A DNA stretch of 64,000 nt from Gallionella straubiae (GTDB taxonomy: Bacteria; Pseudomonadota; Gammaproteobacteria; Burkholderiales; Gallionellaceae), in the NCBI RefSeq assembly GCF_051257895.1, contig NZ_CP194331.1:2356001-2420000 (forward strand). Direction: 5' to 3'. The position numbers and the translations under genes were made by a program. Positions 1 through 12,254 of the stretch are shown here, piece after piece. The notes under the pieces are model-generated. The model made no database searches, was not told the DNA's origin, and worked only from the letters and a program-made list of their open reading frames with translations. How positions within the stretch are numbered: position 1 is the first letter of the stretch; each line of letters begins with the position of its first letter.

Positions 1-194
1 ACTAGCGTCAGGTCCTGCCTCTCTGCGAGTATTTCATCGAGCAACGGTTCGATGAAGTGATACAGGTGATAAACCTGCTTCAGTTTGCGCCGGCTGTCCT
101 GGTTGAGCTTGCCGTCGCGCGTCAGGATGTGCAGCTCCTTGAGCAGTTCGACGGACTGGCCGGGTCTGATTTCTGGGATGGAGGTAATGTTCAC
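1..194 (-). CDS. SAM-dependent methyltransferase-like protein, N-terminal part (runs off the window start)
   Basis: An open minus-strand frame of 64 codons begins at a GTG at 194 and is still open at base 1. The translation starts MNITSIPEIRPGQSVELL and continues through a basic helix to ILAERQDLTL. From memory this resembles the N-terminal region of bacterial class I methyltransferases in which a DHGAGK-type SAM-binding motif follows directly; that motif lies outside the window, so the assignment rests on the leader alone. No in-frame ATG was seen just upstream and the ribosome site (GAAG) is weak, so the start is uncertain. The gene diverges from the porin gene to its right. The substrate cannot be told. 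Confidence 0.6.
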   Translation of the reverse strand, partial: MNITSIPEIRPGQSVELLKELHILTRDGKLNQDSRRKLKQVYHLYHFIEPLLDEILAERQDLTL

Positions 195-330
195 GGATAT
201 AGTCTTCGTGTCTTGGTCATGCGGCCGCAGACGGCGCAAATTCGGCGCCAAATAATAGCGCGTTTCATCGGTGGCGGTGACGCAATCAGCCTTGTGGGGG
301 TAGAATCTGCCTCGCTTCGAGGTATTCGCA

Positions 331-1614
331 ATGAATAATATAAAAAGGGAGGGTATCGTGAATCGATTGGTAAAGGCCGCATTTATCGGGCTGGTAGTGA
401 GCAATATCGCGTTCGCCGAGGAAGAAAAAGCGCCGGACTGGAATACGGAAACTCTGTCGGGCGATTGGGGTGGGGCGCGCCCCAGCCTCTACGACAAGGG
501 CATCACGGTGGAACTGACCCACAAGAGCGACCTGCTGGCGAACACGTCGGGCGGCGTCAGCCGCGGTTCGGTCTGGCTGGCGAACAGCGAAGCAGCGATC
601 AACATGGATCTGGGTACGCTGGCCGGTTGGGATGCCACCACCGCCTTCTTCCAGTACCACGTCCAGCACGGTGCCAAGTCGATCAATAATTACACCGGCA
701 GCTTCGCCGGGGTGGACAACATCGAGTCGAGCACCAATGCCGGCCAGTTCTTCCAAGCATGGCTGCAAAAGAATTCGGCCGACGACAGTCTGTCGGTGCT
801 GGCAGGGTTGTATGCGATCGACTCCGAGTTTTATGTCACCGATACCTCAGGGCTGTTCCTGCAGCCGCCTTACGGCATGTCGGCCGAAATGGCGCAGACC
901 GGGCAGAACGGCCCCCCGGTCTTCCCGATGGGCGCACTGGGAATGCGCGTGAAATACGCTTCGTCGGGCTATTACGTGCAGGGGGCATTGACCGACGGCG
1001 TGCCGGGGCATCTCAATAATCCGCAGGGCACGCATATCCGGCTGGACAAGGGCGATGGCACGCTCGCCGTCATCGAACTGGGTTCCAATACGTCGGAAGA
1101 GGGTAAATCCTTCAATAAGACCGCCATTGGCTTGTGGCGTTACACTGCGCGCGCCGACGATCTGACCGAAGTGGATGCACTCGGCAATCCGCTGCGCCGC
1201 CCAGACCAGGGGTTCTACTTCCTGGCTGAGCGTACCCTGCGTGCCGAACAAAATGACCCTGCGCAGGGCTTGTCGGGTTTCGCTCGATTCGGTACGGTCA
1301 ACAAGGATGTTTATCAGGCGGACTGGTCCGGAAGCCTGGGCTTGATCTACCAAGGGTTATTTGACGGGCGCGATGAAGATACCGCCGGTATTGCCGTCAC
1401 TACCTGCCATGCCAGCAGCAAGTATCGCGATGCTCAACTTGCGCTGGGCAATGCTTCCGATTCGTCCGAAACGGTAGTCGAAATTACCTATCGCGCGCAA
1501 TTGAAGCCGTGGTTGTCCGTACAACCGATGGTGCAGCGCATTTTCAATCCAAATATGGATGCAACCCTGCGGGATGTATGGGTGGCCGGGGTGCGGCTTG
1601 AAGTGGCATTTTGA
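331..1614 (+). CDS. oprB: Carbohydrate-selective porin, OprB family
   Basis: A 427-residue outer-membrane porin expected to let sugars or other small solutes cross the outer membrane. The N-terminus has a basic segment, a hydrophobic core and an AFA cleavage site before EEEKAP, which is a signal peptide. The mature start, LSGDWGGARPSLYDKGI, is the hallmark of OprB proteins. The chain ends in Phe (RLEVAF), the usual C-terminal signature of beta-barrel outer-membrane proteins. Two starts are possible: ATG 331 behind GAGG, or GTG 358 behind AGGGAGGG. The second has the better ribosome site and still leaves a full signal peptide. The gene stands alone, upstream of the rRNA operon. Its substrate cannot be read from sequence; OprB paralogues in autotrophs need not carry glucose. 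Confidence 0.88.
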   Translation: MNNIKREGIVNRLVKAAFIGLVVSNIAFAEEEKAPDWNTETLSGDWGGARPSLYDKGITVELTHKSDLLANTSGGVSRGSVWLANSEAAINMDLGTLAGWDATTAFFQYHVQHGAKSINNYTGSFAGVDNIESSTNAGQFFQAWLQKNSADDSLSVLAGLYAIDSEFYVTDTSGLFLQPPYGMSAEMAQTGQNGPPVFPMGALGMRVKYASSGYYVQGALTDGVPGHLNNPQGTHIRLDKGDGTLAVIELGSNTSEEGKSFNKTAIGLWRYTARADDLTEVDALGNPLRRPDQGFYFLAERTLRAEQNDPAQGLSGFARFGTVNKDVYQADWSGSLGLIYQGLFDGRDEDTAGIAVTTCHASSKYRDAQLALGNASDSSETVVEITYRAQLKPWLSVQPMVQRIFNPNMDATLRDVWVAGVRLEVAF

Positions 1615-1713
1615 AAATCGGCGACCCGTGCAAATCATGAGGCGGCCCGGGGCCTTCTTGGGGTGCCATTGATTCATTGCGTGCGGTGCCAGATTAAATA
1701 AATTACATAGTGT

Positions 1714-1742
1714 TTGACGAAGCCCGGATGCTTTGCTATAGT
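1714..1742 (+). promoter_or_regulatory. Sigma-70 promoter of the tRNA-fMet/rRNA operon
   Basis: TTGACG at 1714-1719 and TATAGT at 1737-1742 are separated by exactly 17 bases. An A/T-rich stretch at about 1691-1708 could act as an UP element. Transcription should begin near 1750, just before the initiator tRNA. No other promoter of this quality was seen before the 16S gene. Confidence 0.8.
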
Positions 1743-1758
1743 TCGCCCTCTTCGCTGA

Positions 1759-1835
<77 letters not shown>

Positions 1836-1843
1836 ATCAGCCC

Positions 1844-1855
1844 GATCTTTAAAAA
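1844..1855 (+). promoter_or_regulatory. boxA-like antitermination element before the 16S gene
   Basis: GATCTTTAAAAA resembles the NusB/S10-binding boxA core (TGCTCTTTAA). It lies between tRNA-fMet and the 16S processing stem. A second, similar element (GTTCTTTAAAAAT) precedes the 23S gene. Confidence 0.55.
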
Positions 1856-1862
1856 GAAAACG

Positions 1863-1885
1863 AACAACCGACGAGTGTAGGCACT
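1863..1885 (+). repeat. 16S processing stem, left arm (right arm 3591-3613)
   Basis: The 23 bases here are complementary to 3591-3613 with a single G-U-type difference. Together they bracket the 16S gene and should form the long helix cut by RNase III during pre-rRNA maturation. Confidence 0.8.
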
Positions 1886-2032
1886 TGGTTTTTGGGGAGT
1901 TTCCGAGTCCTTAGGGATGAGGGAACGACTTTAAAAATATGTAGTAAAAAGTGCTTACGCAAAGTCGAAAAGAATCATGTCAATGATTCACTTTGAGTAA
2001 GACCGGTTCAGAAGTGAACCAAAACAGGAATT

Positions 2033-3573
<1,541 letters not shown>

Positions 3574-3622
3574 GAGATATCCAAAGGCTGAGTGCCTACA
3601 CTCATCGGTTGTTCAAGAGCAG

Positions 3623-3713
3623 GATTGAAGATTGTGGATCGAGGATTGAGTAGGGGCAGCGTGCTGCTTTACCCCTCATCCCTGGTCCTCGCTCCTTGGT
3701 CCTGACAAGTTCA
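3623..3713 (+). repeat. Imperfect palindromic element in the 16S-23S spacer
   Basis: Between the right arm of the 16S stem and tRNA-Ile is a purine-rich then pyrimidine-rich stretch. It folds back through TAGGGGCAGC and GCTGCTTTACCCCT. Its degenerate GGATCGAGGAT-type text resembles the spacer at 23,590-23,660. It may be a small dispersed repeat of no known function. Confidence 0.35.
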
Positions 3714-3790
3714 GGGTCTGTAGCTCAGCTGGTTAGAGCATCGTGTTGATAACGCGAGGGTCGTTGGTTCGAGTCCAACCAGACCCACCA
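3714..3790 (+). tRNA. tRNA-Ile (GAT)
   Basis: A 77-base cloverleaf: acceptor GGGTCTG, D-arm TAGCTCAGCTGG, anticodon loop TTGATAA on a five-pair stem TCGTG/CGCGA, T-arm GGTTCGAGTCC, and an encoded CCA end. It lies at the usual spacer position between 16S and tRNA-Ala. Confidence 0.96.
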
Positions 3791-3799
3791 GAGAAAAAT

Positions 3800-3875
3800 G
3801 GGGGTTTAGCTCAGCTGGGAGAGCACCTGCTTTGCAAGCAGGGGGTCGTCGGTTCGATCCCGTCAACCTCCACCA
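3800..3875 (+). tRNA. tRNA-Ala (TGC)
   Basis: A 76-base cloverleaf with acceptor GGGGGTT pairing AACCTCC, anticodon loop TTTGCAA, T-arm GGTTCGATCC and an encoded ACCA end. It follows tRNA-Ile by nine bases, the standard spacer order. Confidence 0.96.
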
Positions 3876-3948
3876 ATACCTGAAGCACAAGAAGCGAGAA
3901 CCCATATCCAAGCTGATGAGGCTTTGATATTGGCTTTTGCCGATAAGC

Positions 3949-3962
3949 AGTTCTTTAAAAAT
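3949..3962 (+). promoter_or_regulatory. boxA-like element before the 23S gene
   Basis: AGTTCTTTAAAAAT matches the spacer boxA found before 23S genes in many Betaproteobacteria. It immediately precedes the outermost segment of the 23S processing stem. Confidence 0.6.
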
Positions 3963-3964
3963 TT

Positions 3965-4144
3965 GGAAGAAGTAAAGAAAGTGATTCACGCAGACGTGGA
4001 CACGGGGCAACCTGTGTTTGCTGCTGCATGAAAAATCATGGGTTTTGATTGTATCAAGTCAGTTCATGCTAGTCGTATGAACTGGACACAAATGCGAAAC
4101 ACCTATGGCGCCTTGGCAGCGATGCTGAGGGCTTAACGTTATAG

Positions 4145-4145
<1 letters not shown>
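3965..4145 (+). repeat. 23S processing stem, left side in four nested segments
   Basis: Four segments pair in nested order with sequence after the 23S gene: 3965-3977 with 7072-7084, 4041-4050 with 7061-7070, 4093-4100 with 7047-7054, and 4132-4145 with 7023-7036. The innermost is a perfect 14-pair helix (CTTAACGTTATAGG). The set forms the RNase III substrate that releases pre-23S. Confidence 0.75.
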
Positions 4146-7025
<2,880 letters not shown>

Positions 7026-7172
7026 ATAACGTTAAGTAACAAAGGCGTTTCGCAACGCGCAATCAAAACCACTTTACTTCTTCCAGATACGGTTCAGCGC
7101 GAGAGCCTCAAAACTCGACCGATGAACCACAAACAGGGCAGACGACAGAACAGCGTCGGATGCCGAACAGTT

Positions 7173-7288
7173 TGTCTGACGACCATAGCGAGTTGGTCCC
7201 ACTCCTTCCCATCCCGAACAGGACAGTGAAACGACTCCGCGCCGATGATAGTGTGCATCCGCATGTGAAAGTAGGTCATCGTCAGACT
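7173..7288 (+). rRNA. rrf: 5S ribosomal RNA
   Basis: About 116 bases. The ends GTCTGACGA (7174-7182) and TCGTCAGAC (7279-7287) form helix I. Inside are the conserved CCATAGCGAGTTGGTCCCAC, CCCATCCCGAACAGG and GAAAGTAGG segments. It ends shortly before the operon terminator. Confidence 0.95.
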
Positions 7289-7297
7289 CCTCTCAAA

Positions 7298-7333
7298 CAC
7301 AAAAGCCCTCCTCGTGAGGGCTTTTGTGCTTTT
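7298..7333 (+). terminator. Rho-independent terminator of the rRNA operon
   Basis: A perfect 13-pair stem (CACAAAAGCCCTC with GAGGGCTTTTGTG), loop CTCGT, followed by a T-rich tail. It lies ten bases after the 5S gene. Confidence 0.93.
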
Positions 7334-7360
7334 GGGGTTTCTATTGATGCCTTAAACGAA

Positions 7361-7389
7361 TTGACAGCGATTCGCAAAACGCGGAAACT
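7361..7389 (+). promoter_or_regulatory. Promoter of the metXW riboswitch transcript
   Basis: A consensus -35 TTGACA (7361-7366) is followed after 17 bases by a weak -10 GAAACT (7384-7389). The predicted start near 7396 coincides with the first helix of the SAM-II aptamer, which supports the assignment. Confidence 0.55.
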
Positions 7390-7396
7390 GCGCACC

Positions 7397-7453
7397 AGTG
7401 CCGATTTGACATCAGCTTGCGGGGCACTTAAAACATACCAGCTAAAGCGAGGC
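7397..7453 (+). promoter_or_regulatory. SAM-II (metA/metX-type) riboswitch aptamer
   Basis: Helix P1 is AGTGCC (7397-7402) with GGCACT (7423-7428). The conserved pieces of the SAM-II family are all present in order: GATTTG at the start of the loop, GCTTGC before the return strand, TTAAAAC after it, and GCTAAA in the pseudoknot tail at 7441-7446. The family senses S-adenosylmethionine and normally precedes methionine-synthesis genes; metX follows here. The match was made by eye from the remembered family consensus; a covariance-model search would settle it. Confidence 0.82.
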
Positions 7454-7490
7454 AACCCGCTCCGCGCAAGCTGAACGGGTTTTGTTTTTT
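7454..7490 (+). terminator. Intrinsic terminator between the SAM-II aptamer and metX
   Basis: AACCCG (7454-7459) pairs with CGGGTT (7476-7481) and is followed by TTGTTTTTT. Its position directly after the aptamer suggests it is the expression platform, ending transcription when SAM is bound. That role is inferred. Confidence 0.6.
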
Positions 7491-7503
7491 CAGGGAATTC
7501 ATT

Positions 7504-8643
7504 TTGGACGCATCCAACAGCATCGGCATCGTCAGCGCAAAACGCGCGCAATTCGACACCCCGCTAGTTTTCAGAAGCGGTGCGGTGCTGCCGCGTTATG
7601 AATTGGTGTATGAGACCTATGGCACGCTGAACGCGGACAAGTCCAACGCGATCCTGATCTGCCACGCGCTGTCCGGCCATCACCATGTCGCAGGCCATTA
7701 TGCGGACAACTCGGGAAACATCGGCTGGTGGGACAACATGGTGGGGCCCGGCAAGCCGATCAACACCAATAAATTTTTTGTAATCGGCCTGAACAATCTC
7801 GGCGGCTGTCACGGTTCGACCGGCCCTTCCTCGATTAACCCGGAGACCGGGCAGCCATACGGCGCAGATTTTCCGGTCATCACGGTGGAAGACTGGGTGG
7901 CATCGCAGGCGCGCCTCGCCGATCTGCTCGGTATCCGGCAATTCGCGGCGGTGATCGGCGGCAGCCTGGGCGGGATGCAGGCGCTGCAATGGTCGCTGAC
8001 CTTCCCTGAGCGGGTGCGCCATGTCCTGACGATTGCCGCCGCGCCTCACCTTACCGCACAGAACATTGCATTCAACGACGTGGCACGCAGCGCGATTCTC
8101 AGCGACCCGGATTTCCATGGTGGCAATTTCTACCAGCACAACGTGGTGCCGACACGCGGTCTGAGGCTGGCGCGCATGCTGGGGCACATCACCTACCTGT
8201 CTGACGACGCGATGGCGGACAAGTTCGGGCGCGAACTGCGCGATGGGAAATTCAGTTATGGCTACAACATCGAGTTCGAGATCGAGTCTTACCTGCGCTA
8301 TCAGGGCGACAAATTTGCATCCTACTTCGATGCCAACACTTACTTGTTGATGACCAAGGCCCTGGATTATTTCGATCCGGCGCACGACTACGGCGGGGAC
8401 CTGAACCAGGCGTTCGCGCGTGCCAAGGCGGATTTTTTGGTGATTTCGTTCACCACCGACTGGCGTTTCTCGCCGGAACGCTCGCGGGAAGTCGTGCGCC
8501 CCCTGCTGCACAACCAGCGCAACGTCAGCTATGCCGAAATCACCTCTACGCACGGTCATGATTCCTTCCTGATGGAAAATCCGCACTATTTCGACGTGAT
8601 GCGCGCCTATCTTGATAACGTCGCGAAGGAATCTGCCAAATGA
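7504..8643 (+). CDS. metX: Homoserine O-acyltransferase (MetX family)
   Basis: A 379-residue alpha/beta-hydrolase-fold enzyme that acylates homoserine with acetyl- or succinyl-CoA, the first committed step of methionine synthesis in the cytoplasm. The catalytic triad is visible: Ser154 in the nucleophile elbow GGSLGGM, Asp319 in TDWRFSPERS and His352 in HGHDSF. The length is usual for the family. Translation appears to begin at a TTG (7504) behind CAGGGAA at good spacing, and no better ATG precedes the conserved FDTPLVFRSG segment. The SAM-II riboswitch and terminator upstream should lower expression when SAM is abundant. The stop overlaps the metW start (ATGA). Acetyl versus succinyl specificity is not decided here. 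Confidence 0.95.
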   Translation: MDASNSIGIVSAKRAQFDTPLVFRSGAVLPRYELVYETYGTLNADKSNAILICHALSGHHHVAGHYADNSGNIGWWDNMVGPGKPINTNKFFVIGLNNLGGCHGSTGPSSINPETGQPYGADFPVITVEDWVASQARLADLLGIRQFAAVIGGSLGGMQALQWSLTFPERVRHVLTIAAAPHLTAQNIAFNDVARSAILSDPDFHGGNFYQHNVVPTRGLRLARMLGHITYLSDDAMADKFGRELRDGKFSYGYNIEFEIESYLRYQGDKFASYFDANTYLLMTKALDYFDPAHDYGGDLNQAFARAKADFLVISFTTDWRFSPERSREVVRPLLHNQRNVSYAEITSTHGHDSFLMENPHYFDVMRAYLDNVAKESAK

Positions 8644-9254
8644 CGCAGAACGATATCGCCCGGCTCGCCGCCGAACGCCCGGATTTTGCCGCGATTGCCG
8701 CCTGGATACCGAAGGGTGCATCGGTGCTCGACCTCGGCTGCGGCGACGGCAGCCTGCTGCGCTACCTCAAGGAAACCCGCGCGGTGCGCGGCTACGGCGT
8801 GGAGATCAACGATCTCGATATCGTGTCGTGCATCGCCAACGGAATAAACGTGATCCAGAATGACCTGGAATCCGGCCTGTCCGATTTCGAGGACGGCTCG
8901 TTCGACTTCGTGATCCTGTCGCAGACCCTGCAAGCCACGCGCCACACCGAGGCGCTGACTCGGGAAATGCTGCGTGTCGGACGAGAGGGTGTCGTAAGCT
9001 TCCCCAACTTCGGTTACTGGAAAAACCGCCTCCATGTGCTGCTCGGCAACATGCCGGTATCGCGCGAGTTGCCCTACCAGTGGTATGACACGCCGAACGT
9101 GCATCTCTGTACGCTGCGCGACTTCGAGGACTTCTGTCGCGGCCATGACGTGACGGTGCTGGAGCGCAGCGTGATGACCGGCGAGCGCGAGGTGCGGCTG
9201 CTGCCGAACCTGCTGGGCAGTACGGCGGTGTACCGCTTCAAACGCACGGCATAA
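8640..9254 (+). CDS. metW: MetW, methionine-biosynthesis methyltransferase-like protein
   Basis: A 204-residue class I methyltransferase-fold protein with SAM-binding motif VLDLGCGDGSLLRYL near residues 30-44. It is the constant partner of MetX in Proteobacteria and is thought to support homoserine acylation; its own substrate is not established. It overlaps metX by four bases, so the two are translationally coupled and both lie under the riboswitch. A hydrophobic beta strand (FDFVILSQTLQ) and the family-typical GYWKNR segment are present. The length is normal. Confidence 0.93.
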   Translation: MTQNDIARLAAERPDFAAIAAWIPKGASVLDLGCGDGSLLRYLKETRAVRGYGVEINDLDIVSCIANGINVIQNDLESGLSDFEDGSFDFVILSQTLQATRHTEALTREMLRVGREGVVSFPNFGYWKNRLHVLLGNMPVSRELPYQWYDTPNVHLCTLRDFEDFCRGHDVTVLERSVMTGEREVRLLPNLLGSTAVYRFKRTA

Positions 9255-9258
9255 CTGG

Positions 9259-10515
9259 ATGACCGTCTGGCAGCAACTCTTCACCCGCCGCATGCTGATC
9301 TGCGTGTTCACCGGTTTCGCTTCCGGCCTGCCGCTGTACCTGCTGCTCAACCTGGTTCCCGCGTGGCTGCGCACCGAACATATCGACCTCAAGGTGATCG
9401 GCGCGTTCGCGCTGATCCAGTTTCCCTATACCTGGAAATTCCTCTGGTCGCCGCTGCTCGACCGCTATGTCGTGCCGCTGCTCGGGCGGCGGCGCGGCTG
9501 GATGCTGCTGACCCAGATCGCGCTGCTGGTGGTGATCGCCGCACTGGGCGGCTTTTCGCCACAAGAGAATTTAGGCCTCATCGTGCTGTTCTGCACACTG
9601 CTGGCTTTCCTCTCCGCCACGCAGGACATCGCGCTGGACGCCTATCGTCGCGAGTTGCTGCTGGACAATGAACTCGGCCTTGGCAATGCGGTGCATGTCA
9701 ACGCCTACCGCATCGCCGGGCTGATTCCCGGCTCGCTGTCGCTGATCCTCGCCGACCATCTGCCTTGGGACACGGTGTTCCTGATCACTGCATTGTTTAT
9801 GCTGCCCGGCATAGCGATGACGCTGCTGGTCAGGGAGCCGGTCGCACTTAACACACCCAAGACGCTGCGCGCCGCGGTGGTCGAGCCATTCCGCGAATTC
9901 ATCGGGCGGCAGGGCTGGCGAGGCGCGCTGCTGATCCTCGCGCTCCTTTTTTTCTACAAACTCGGCGACAGCCTGTGCACCGCGCTGGCTACGCCGTTTT
10001 ATCTCGACATGGGCTTCAGCAAGTCGCAGATTGGCCTGATCGCCAAGAATGCCGGGCTGTGGCCGGCGGTGATCGGCGCGCTGCTCGGCGGCATCTGGAT
10101 GCTCAGGCTCGGCATCAACCGCGCGCTGTGGCTGTTCGGCGTGGTGCAGGTGGTGTCGATCTTCGGCTTCTACTGGCTGGCGGTACAGGGTACCCATGCA
10201 GAAATCACCGCGCTGCACCTTACACAGCTCGCGTTCGTGATCGGCCTGGAGGCGTTCGGCGTCGGGCTGGGCACGGCGGCCTTCGTCGCTTACATCGCGC
10301 ACACCACCCACCCCGCCTACACCGCGACCCAGTTTGCGCTGTTCACCAGCCTTGCTGCCGTGCCGCGCACCTTCATCAATGCCACCGCAGGCTGGCTGGT
10401 AGAGCAGATGGGCTGGAGCGGCTTCTTCCTGCTGTGCGCGGTGCTGGCGATACCGGGAATGCTGCTGCTGTTCAAGGTCGCGCCGTGGAATGAAGCCGCA
10501 CGGGAGATACGATGA
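9259..10515 (+). CDS. ampG: AmpG-like muropeptide permease (major facilitator)
   Basis: A 418-residue inner-membrane protein with about twelve hydrophobic segments. The early motifs FASGLPLYLLL, KFLWSPLLDRY and ATQDIALDAYR are diagnostic of AmpG, which imports anhydromuropeptides released from the cell wall for recycling. It starts four bases after metW, so it is probably co-transcribed with metXW although unrelated in function. It overlaps the following gene by four bases. AmpG-like paralogues with other cargo exist, so the substrate is inferred. Confidence 0.85.
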   Translation: MTVWQQLFTRRMLICVFTGFASGLPLYLLLNLVPAWLRTEHIDLKVIGAFALIQFPYTWKFLWSPLLDRYVVPLLGRRRGWMLLTQIALLVVIAALGGFSPQENLGLIVLFCTLLAFLSATQDIALDAYRRELLLDNELGLGNAVHVNAYRIAGLIPGSLSLILADHLPWDTVFLITALFMLPGIAMTLLVREPVALNTPKTLRAAVVEPFREFIGRQGWRGALLILALLFFYKLGDSLCTALATPFYLDMGFSKSQIGLIAKNAGLWPAVIGALLGGIWMLRLGINRALWLFGVVQVVSIFGFYWLAVQGTHAEITALHLTQLAFVIGLEAFGVGLGTAAFVAYIAHTTHPAYTATQFALFTSLAAVPRTFINATAGWLVEQMGWSGFFLLCAVLAIPGMLLLFKVAPWNEAAREIR

Positions 10516-11306
10516 AGCATTTTCTGATGTGCGAGCCGAGCTTTTTTGAAGTGCGCTACGTGATCAATCCCTGGATGGAAGGCAACCAGGGGAGAGTGGA
10601 CAAGGTGCTGGCGAGGCAGCAGTGGAAAAACCTGTATGACATCGTGACGGCTCGGGCAACGGTCAGCCTGATCGAACCTGTTGCGGGGCTGCCGGATATG
10701 GTGTTTACCGCCAATGCTGGCCTCGTCCACAACAAGGATGTCATCGTCTCGTCGTTTCGCCATGTTGAGAGACAGCCGGAAGCAAGGTTCTTCGAGAAAT
10801 TTTTTGCCTCCCTTCATTACAGCGTGCGGCATCTGAGTGAAGAGACAATCTTCGAAGGCGCGGGAGATGCCCTGTTCGATTCACAGGGGAGGCTCTGGGT
10901 CGGCTCGGGAATCCGCAGCGACCCCCACGCGCCGGAGGAAGTTGCCGCCGTGCTCGATGCCGAAACCTCCGGGCTGAACCTCGTCGACCCCCACTGGTAT
11001 CACCTCGATACGGCCTTCTGCCCGCTGCCGGAGGGGCAAGCCATCGCCTACGCAAAGGCGTTCTCCGGAAAAAGTATAGAAACCCTGCACAGTGCCTTCG
11101 GTGAGAACATCATCTGGATCGCAGAAACGGATGCGAGGAATTTCGCTTGCAATGCCATCTCCATCGATCGAAGCGTCATCCTGCACCGGGCGTCCGCAGA
11201 ACTGAAATTTGCCCTGCAGCAACGCGGCTTCGAAGTCATCGAGGTAGATGTTTCCGAATTCCTCAAGGCCGGTGGGGCATGCAAATGCCTGACGCTGGAG
11301 ATTTGA
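10512..11306 (+). CDS. Dimethylarginine dimethylaminohydrolase / amidinotransferase-like protein
   Basis: A 264-residue protein of the guanidine-modifying superfamily (DDAH, arginine deiminase, amidinotransferase). Visible motifs are PDMVFTANAG near residue 61, FEGAGDAL near 115, HLDTAFCPL near 163, and a C-terminal GGACKCLTLEI. By alignment with the usual GGGVRCMT, Cys259 would be the nucleophile. The family hydrolyses or transfers guanidino groups of arginine derivatives. Which reaction applies here is unknown. The start overlaps the ampG stop (ATGA), suggesting one transcript. The extra Cys two residues before the nucleophile is unusual. Confidence 0.8.
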   Translation: MKHFLMCEPSFFEVRYVINPWMEGNQGRVDKVLARQQWKNLYDIVTARATVSLIEPVAGLPDMVFTANAGLVHNKDVIVSSFRHVERQPEARFFEKFFASLHYSVRHLSEETIFEGAGDALFDSQGRLWVGSGIRSDPHAPEEVAAVLDAETSGLNLVDPHWYHLDTAFCPLPEGQAIAYAKAFSGKSIETLHSAFGENIIWIAETDARNFACNAISIDRSVILHRASAELKFALQQRGFEVIEVDVSEFLKAGGACKCLTLEI

Positions 11307-11318
11307 GGAGCATAAGCA

Positions 11319-12047
11319 ATGAGCGCCAGTGAGTTGATTGCCGCCGCACAAAAATTGTCGCGCGCCGTATCAGGCCTGTCTTTTTCCGCGCCGGTCACGC
11401 ATGTCTACAACCCGCTCGACTATGCCTGGGCGTGCCACGAGCAGTACCTGCGGCGCTATGGCGAAGGCAGGAAGCGCATCGTGTTCGTCGGCATGAATCC
11501 GGGCCCGTTCGGCATGACGCAGATCGGCGTGCCGTTCGGCGAAATCGCGGCGGCGCGCGACTGGCTGCACCTCGATGCGCCCATCGGAAAGCCTGAGTGC
11601 GAAAACCCGGCACGCCCCATCGAGGGCTGGGCATGCCCGCGCAGCGAAGTGAGCGGGCGGCGGCTGTGGGGATTGTTTGCACAACGCTTCGGGGAGGCGG
11701 ACCACTTCTTCGCTGAACACTTCGTTGCCAACTATTGCCCGCTGGCGTTCTTCGCCGGCGCGCGCAACGTCACGCCGGACAAGCTGCCTCCGGCGCAGGC
11801 AGCCCCTCTGTTTGCGGCCTGCGACACCCATCTGGCCGAAGTAATCCGCGCCAGCGGCGCGGAGTGGGTGATCGGCATCGGCGGCTTCGCCGAAACCCGT
11901 GCGCGTCACGCGCTGGCGGAAGTTCCAGGCATCCGCTTCGGGCGCATTTTGCATCCCAGTCCGGCCTCGCCTGCCGCCAACCGTGGCTGGGCGGAGCAGG
12001 CTACCCGGCAGATGCAGGCGCTCGGTCTGTGGGATCATCCTGGATAA
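11319..12047 (+). CDS. Single-strand-selective uracil-DNA glycosylase, SMUG1-like
   Basis: A 242-residue DNA-repair enzyme that removes uracil and some oxidised pyrimidines from DNA. The active-site loop MNPGPFGMTQIGVPFGE (near residue 54) and the late motif HPSPASPAANRGW match SMUG1-type glycosylases rather than the Ung family. It follows the DDAH-like gene by 12 bases with GAGGAG as ribosome site. The length is close to that of other bacterial SMUG1 homologues. It is probably the last gene of the metX transcript, since a terminator follows at 12,119. Confidence 0.88.
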   Translation: MSASELIAAAQKLSRAVSGLSFSAPVTHVYNPLDYAWACHEQYLRRYGEGRKRIVFVGMNPGPFGMTQIGVPFGEIAAARDWLHLDAPIGKPECENPARPIEGWACPRSEVSGRRLWGLFAQRFGEADHFFAEHFVANYCPLAFFAGARNVTPDKLPPAQAAPLFAACDTHLAEVIRASGAEWVIGIGGFAETRARHALAEVPGIRFGRILHPSPASPAANRGWAEQATRQMQALGLWDHPG

Positions 12048-12118
12048 CGGTGCTTGCTCGTGAGTGCCAGGGACCGTGCATGGTTTACGCCATCTGGGGT
12101 GGTAGGCCTTAGCCAAGT

Positions 12119-12145
12119 CAGGATGAGCCTCGTCTCCTGTTTTTT
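12119..12145 (+). terminator. Rho-independent terminator after the SMUG1-like gene
   Basis: CAGGA-T-GA pairs with TC-TCCTG (one bulged base), followed by TTTTTT. It lies 72 bases after the stop and about 110 bases before the HDOD-GGDEF gene. The remainder of 12,048-12,254 shows nothing else clear. Confidence 0.65.
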
Positions 12146-12254
12146 CGGCCACAATACTTCCCGTTATCGCCAGAACTGACTTCCCGCATTTTTTCATTAC
12201 CCCCTCGCACCCAGTTGCGGTAAACTACTGACGGAAAAGCAAGGAAGTAATTCG

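Noticed and set aside
1615..1713. GC-rich palindrome after oprB as a terminator
   Set aside because: The stem near GGCGGCCCGGGGCC is short and no T run follows.
3937..3950. TTGCCGATAAGC in the 16S-23S spacer as a sigma-28 -10 box
   Set aside because: No -35 at the right distance and the context is an rRNA spacer.
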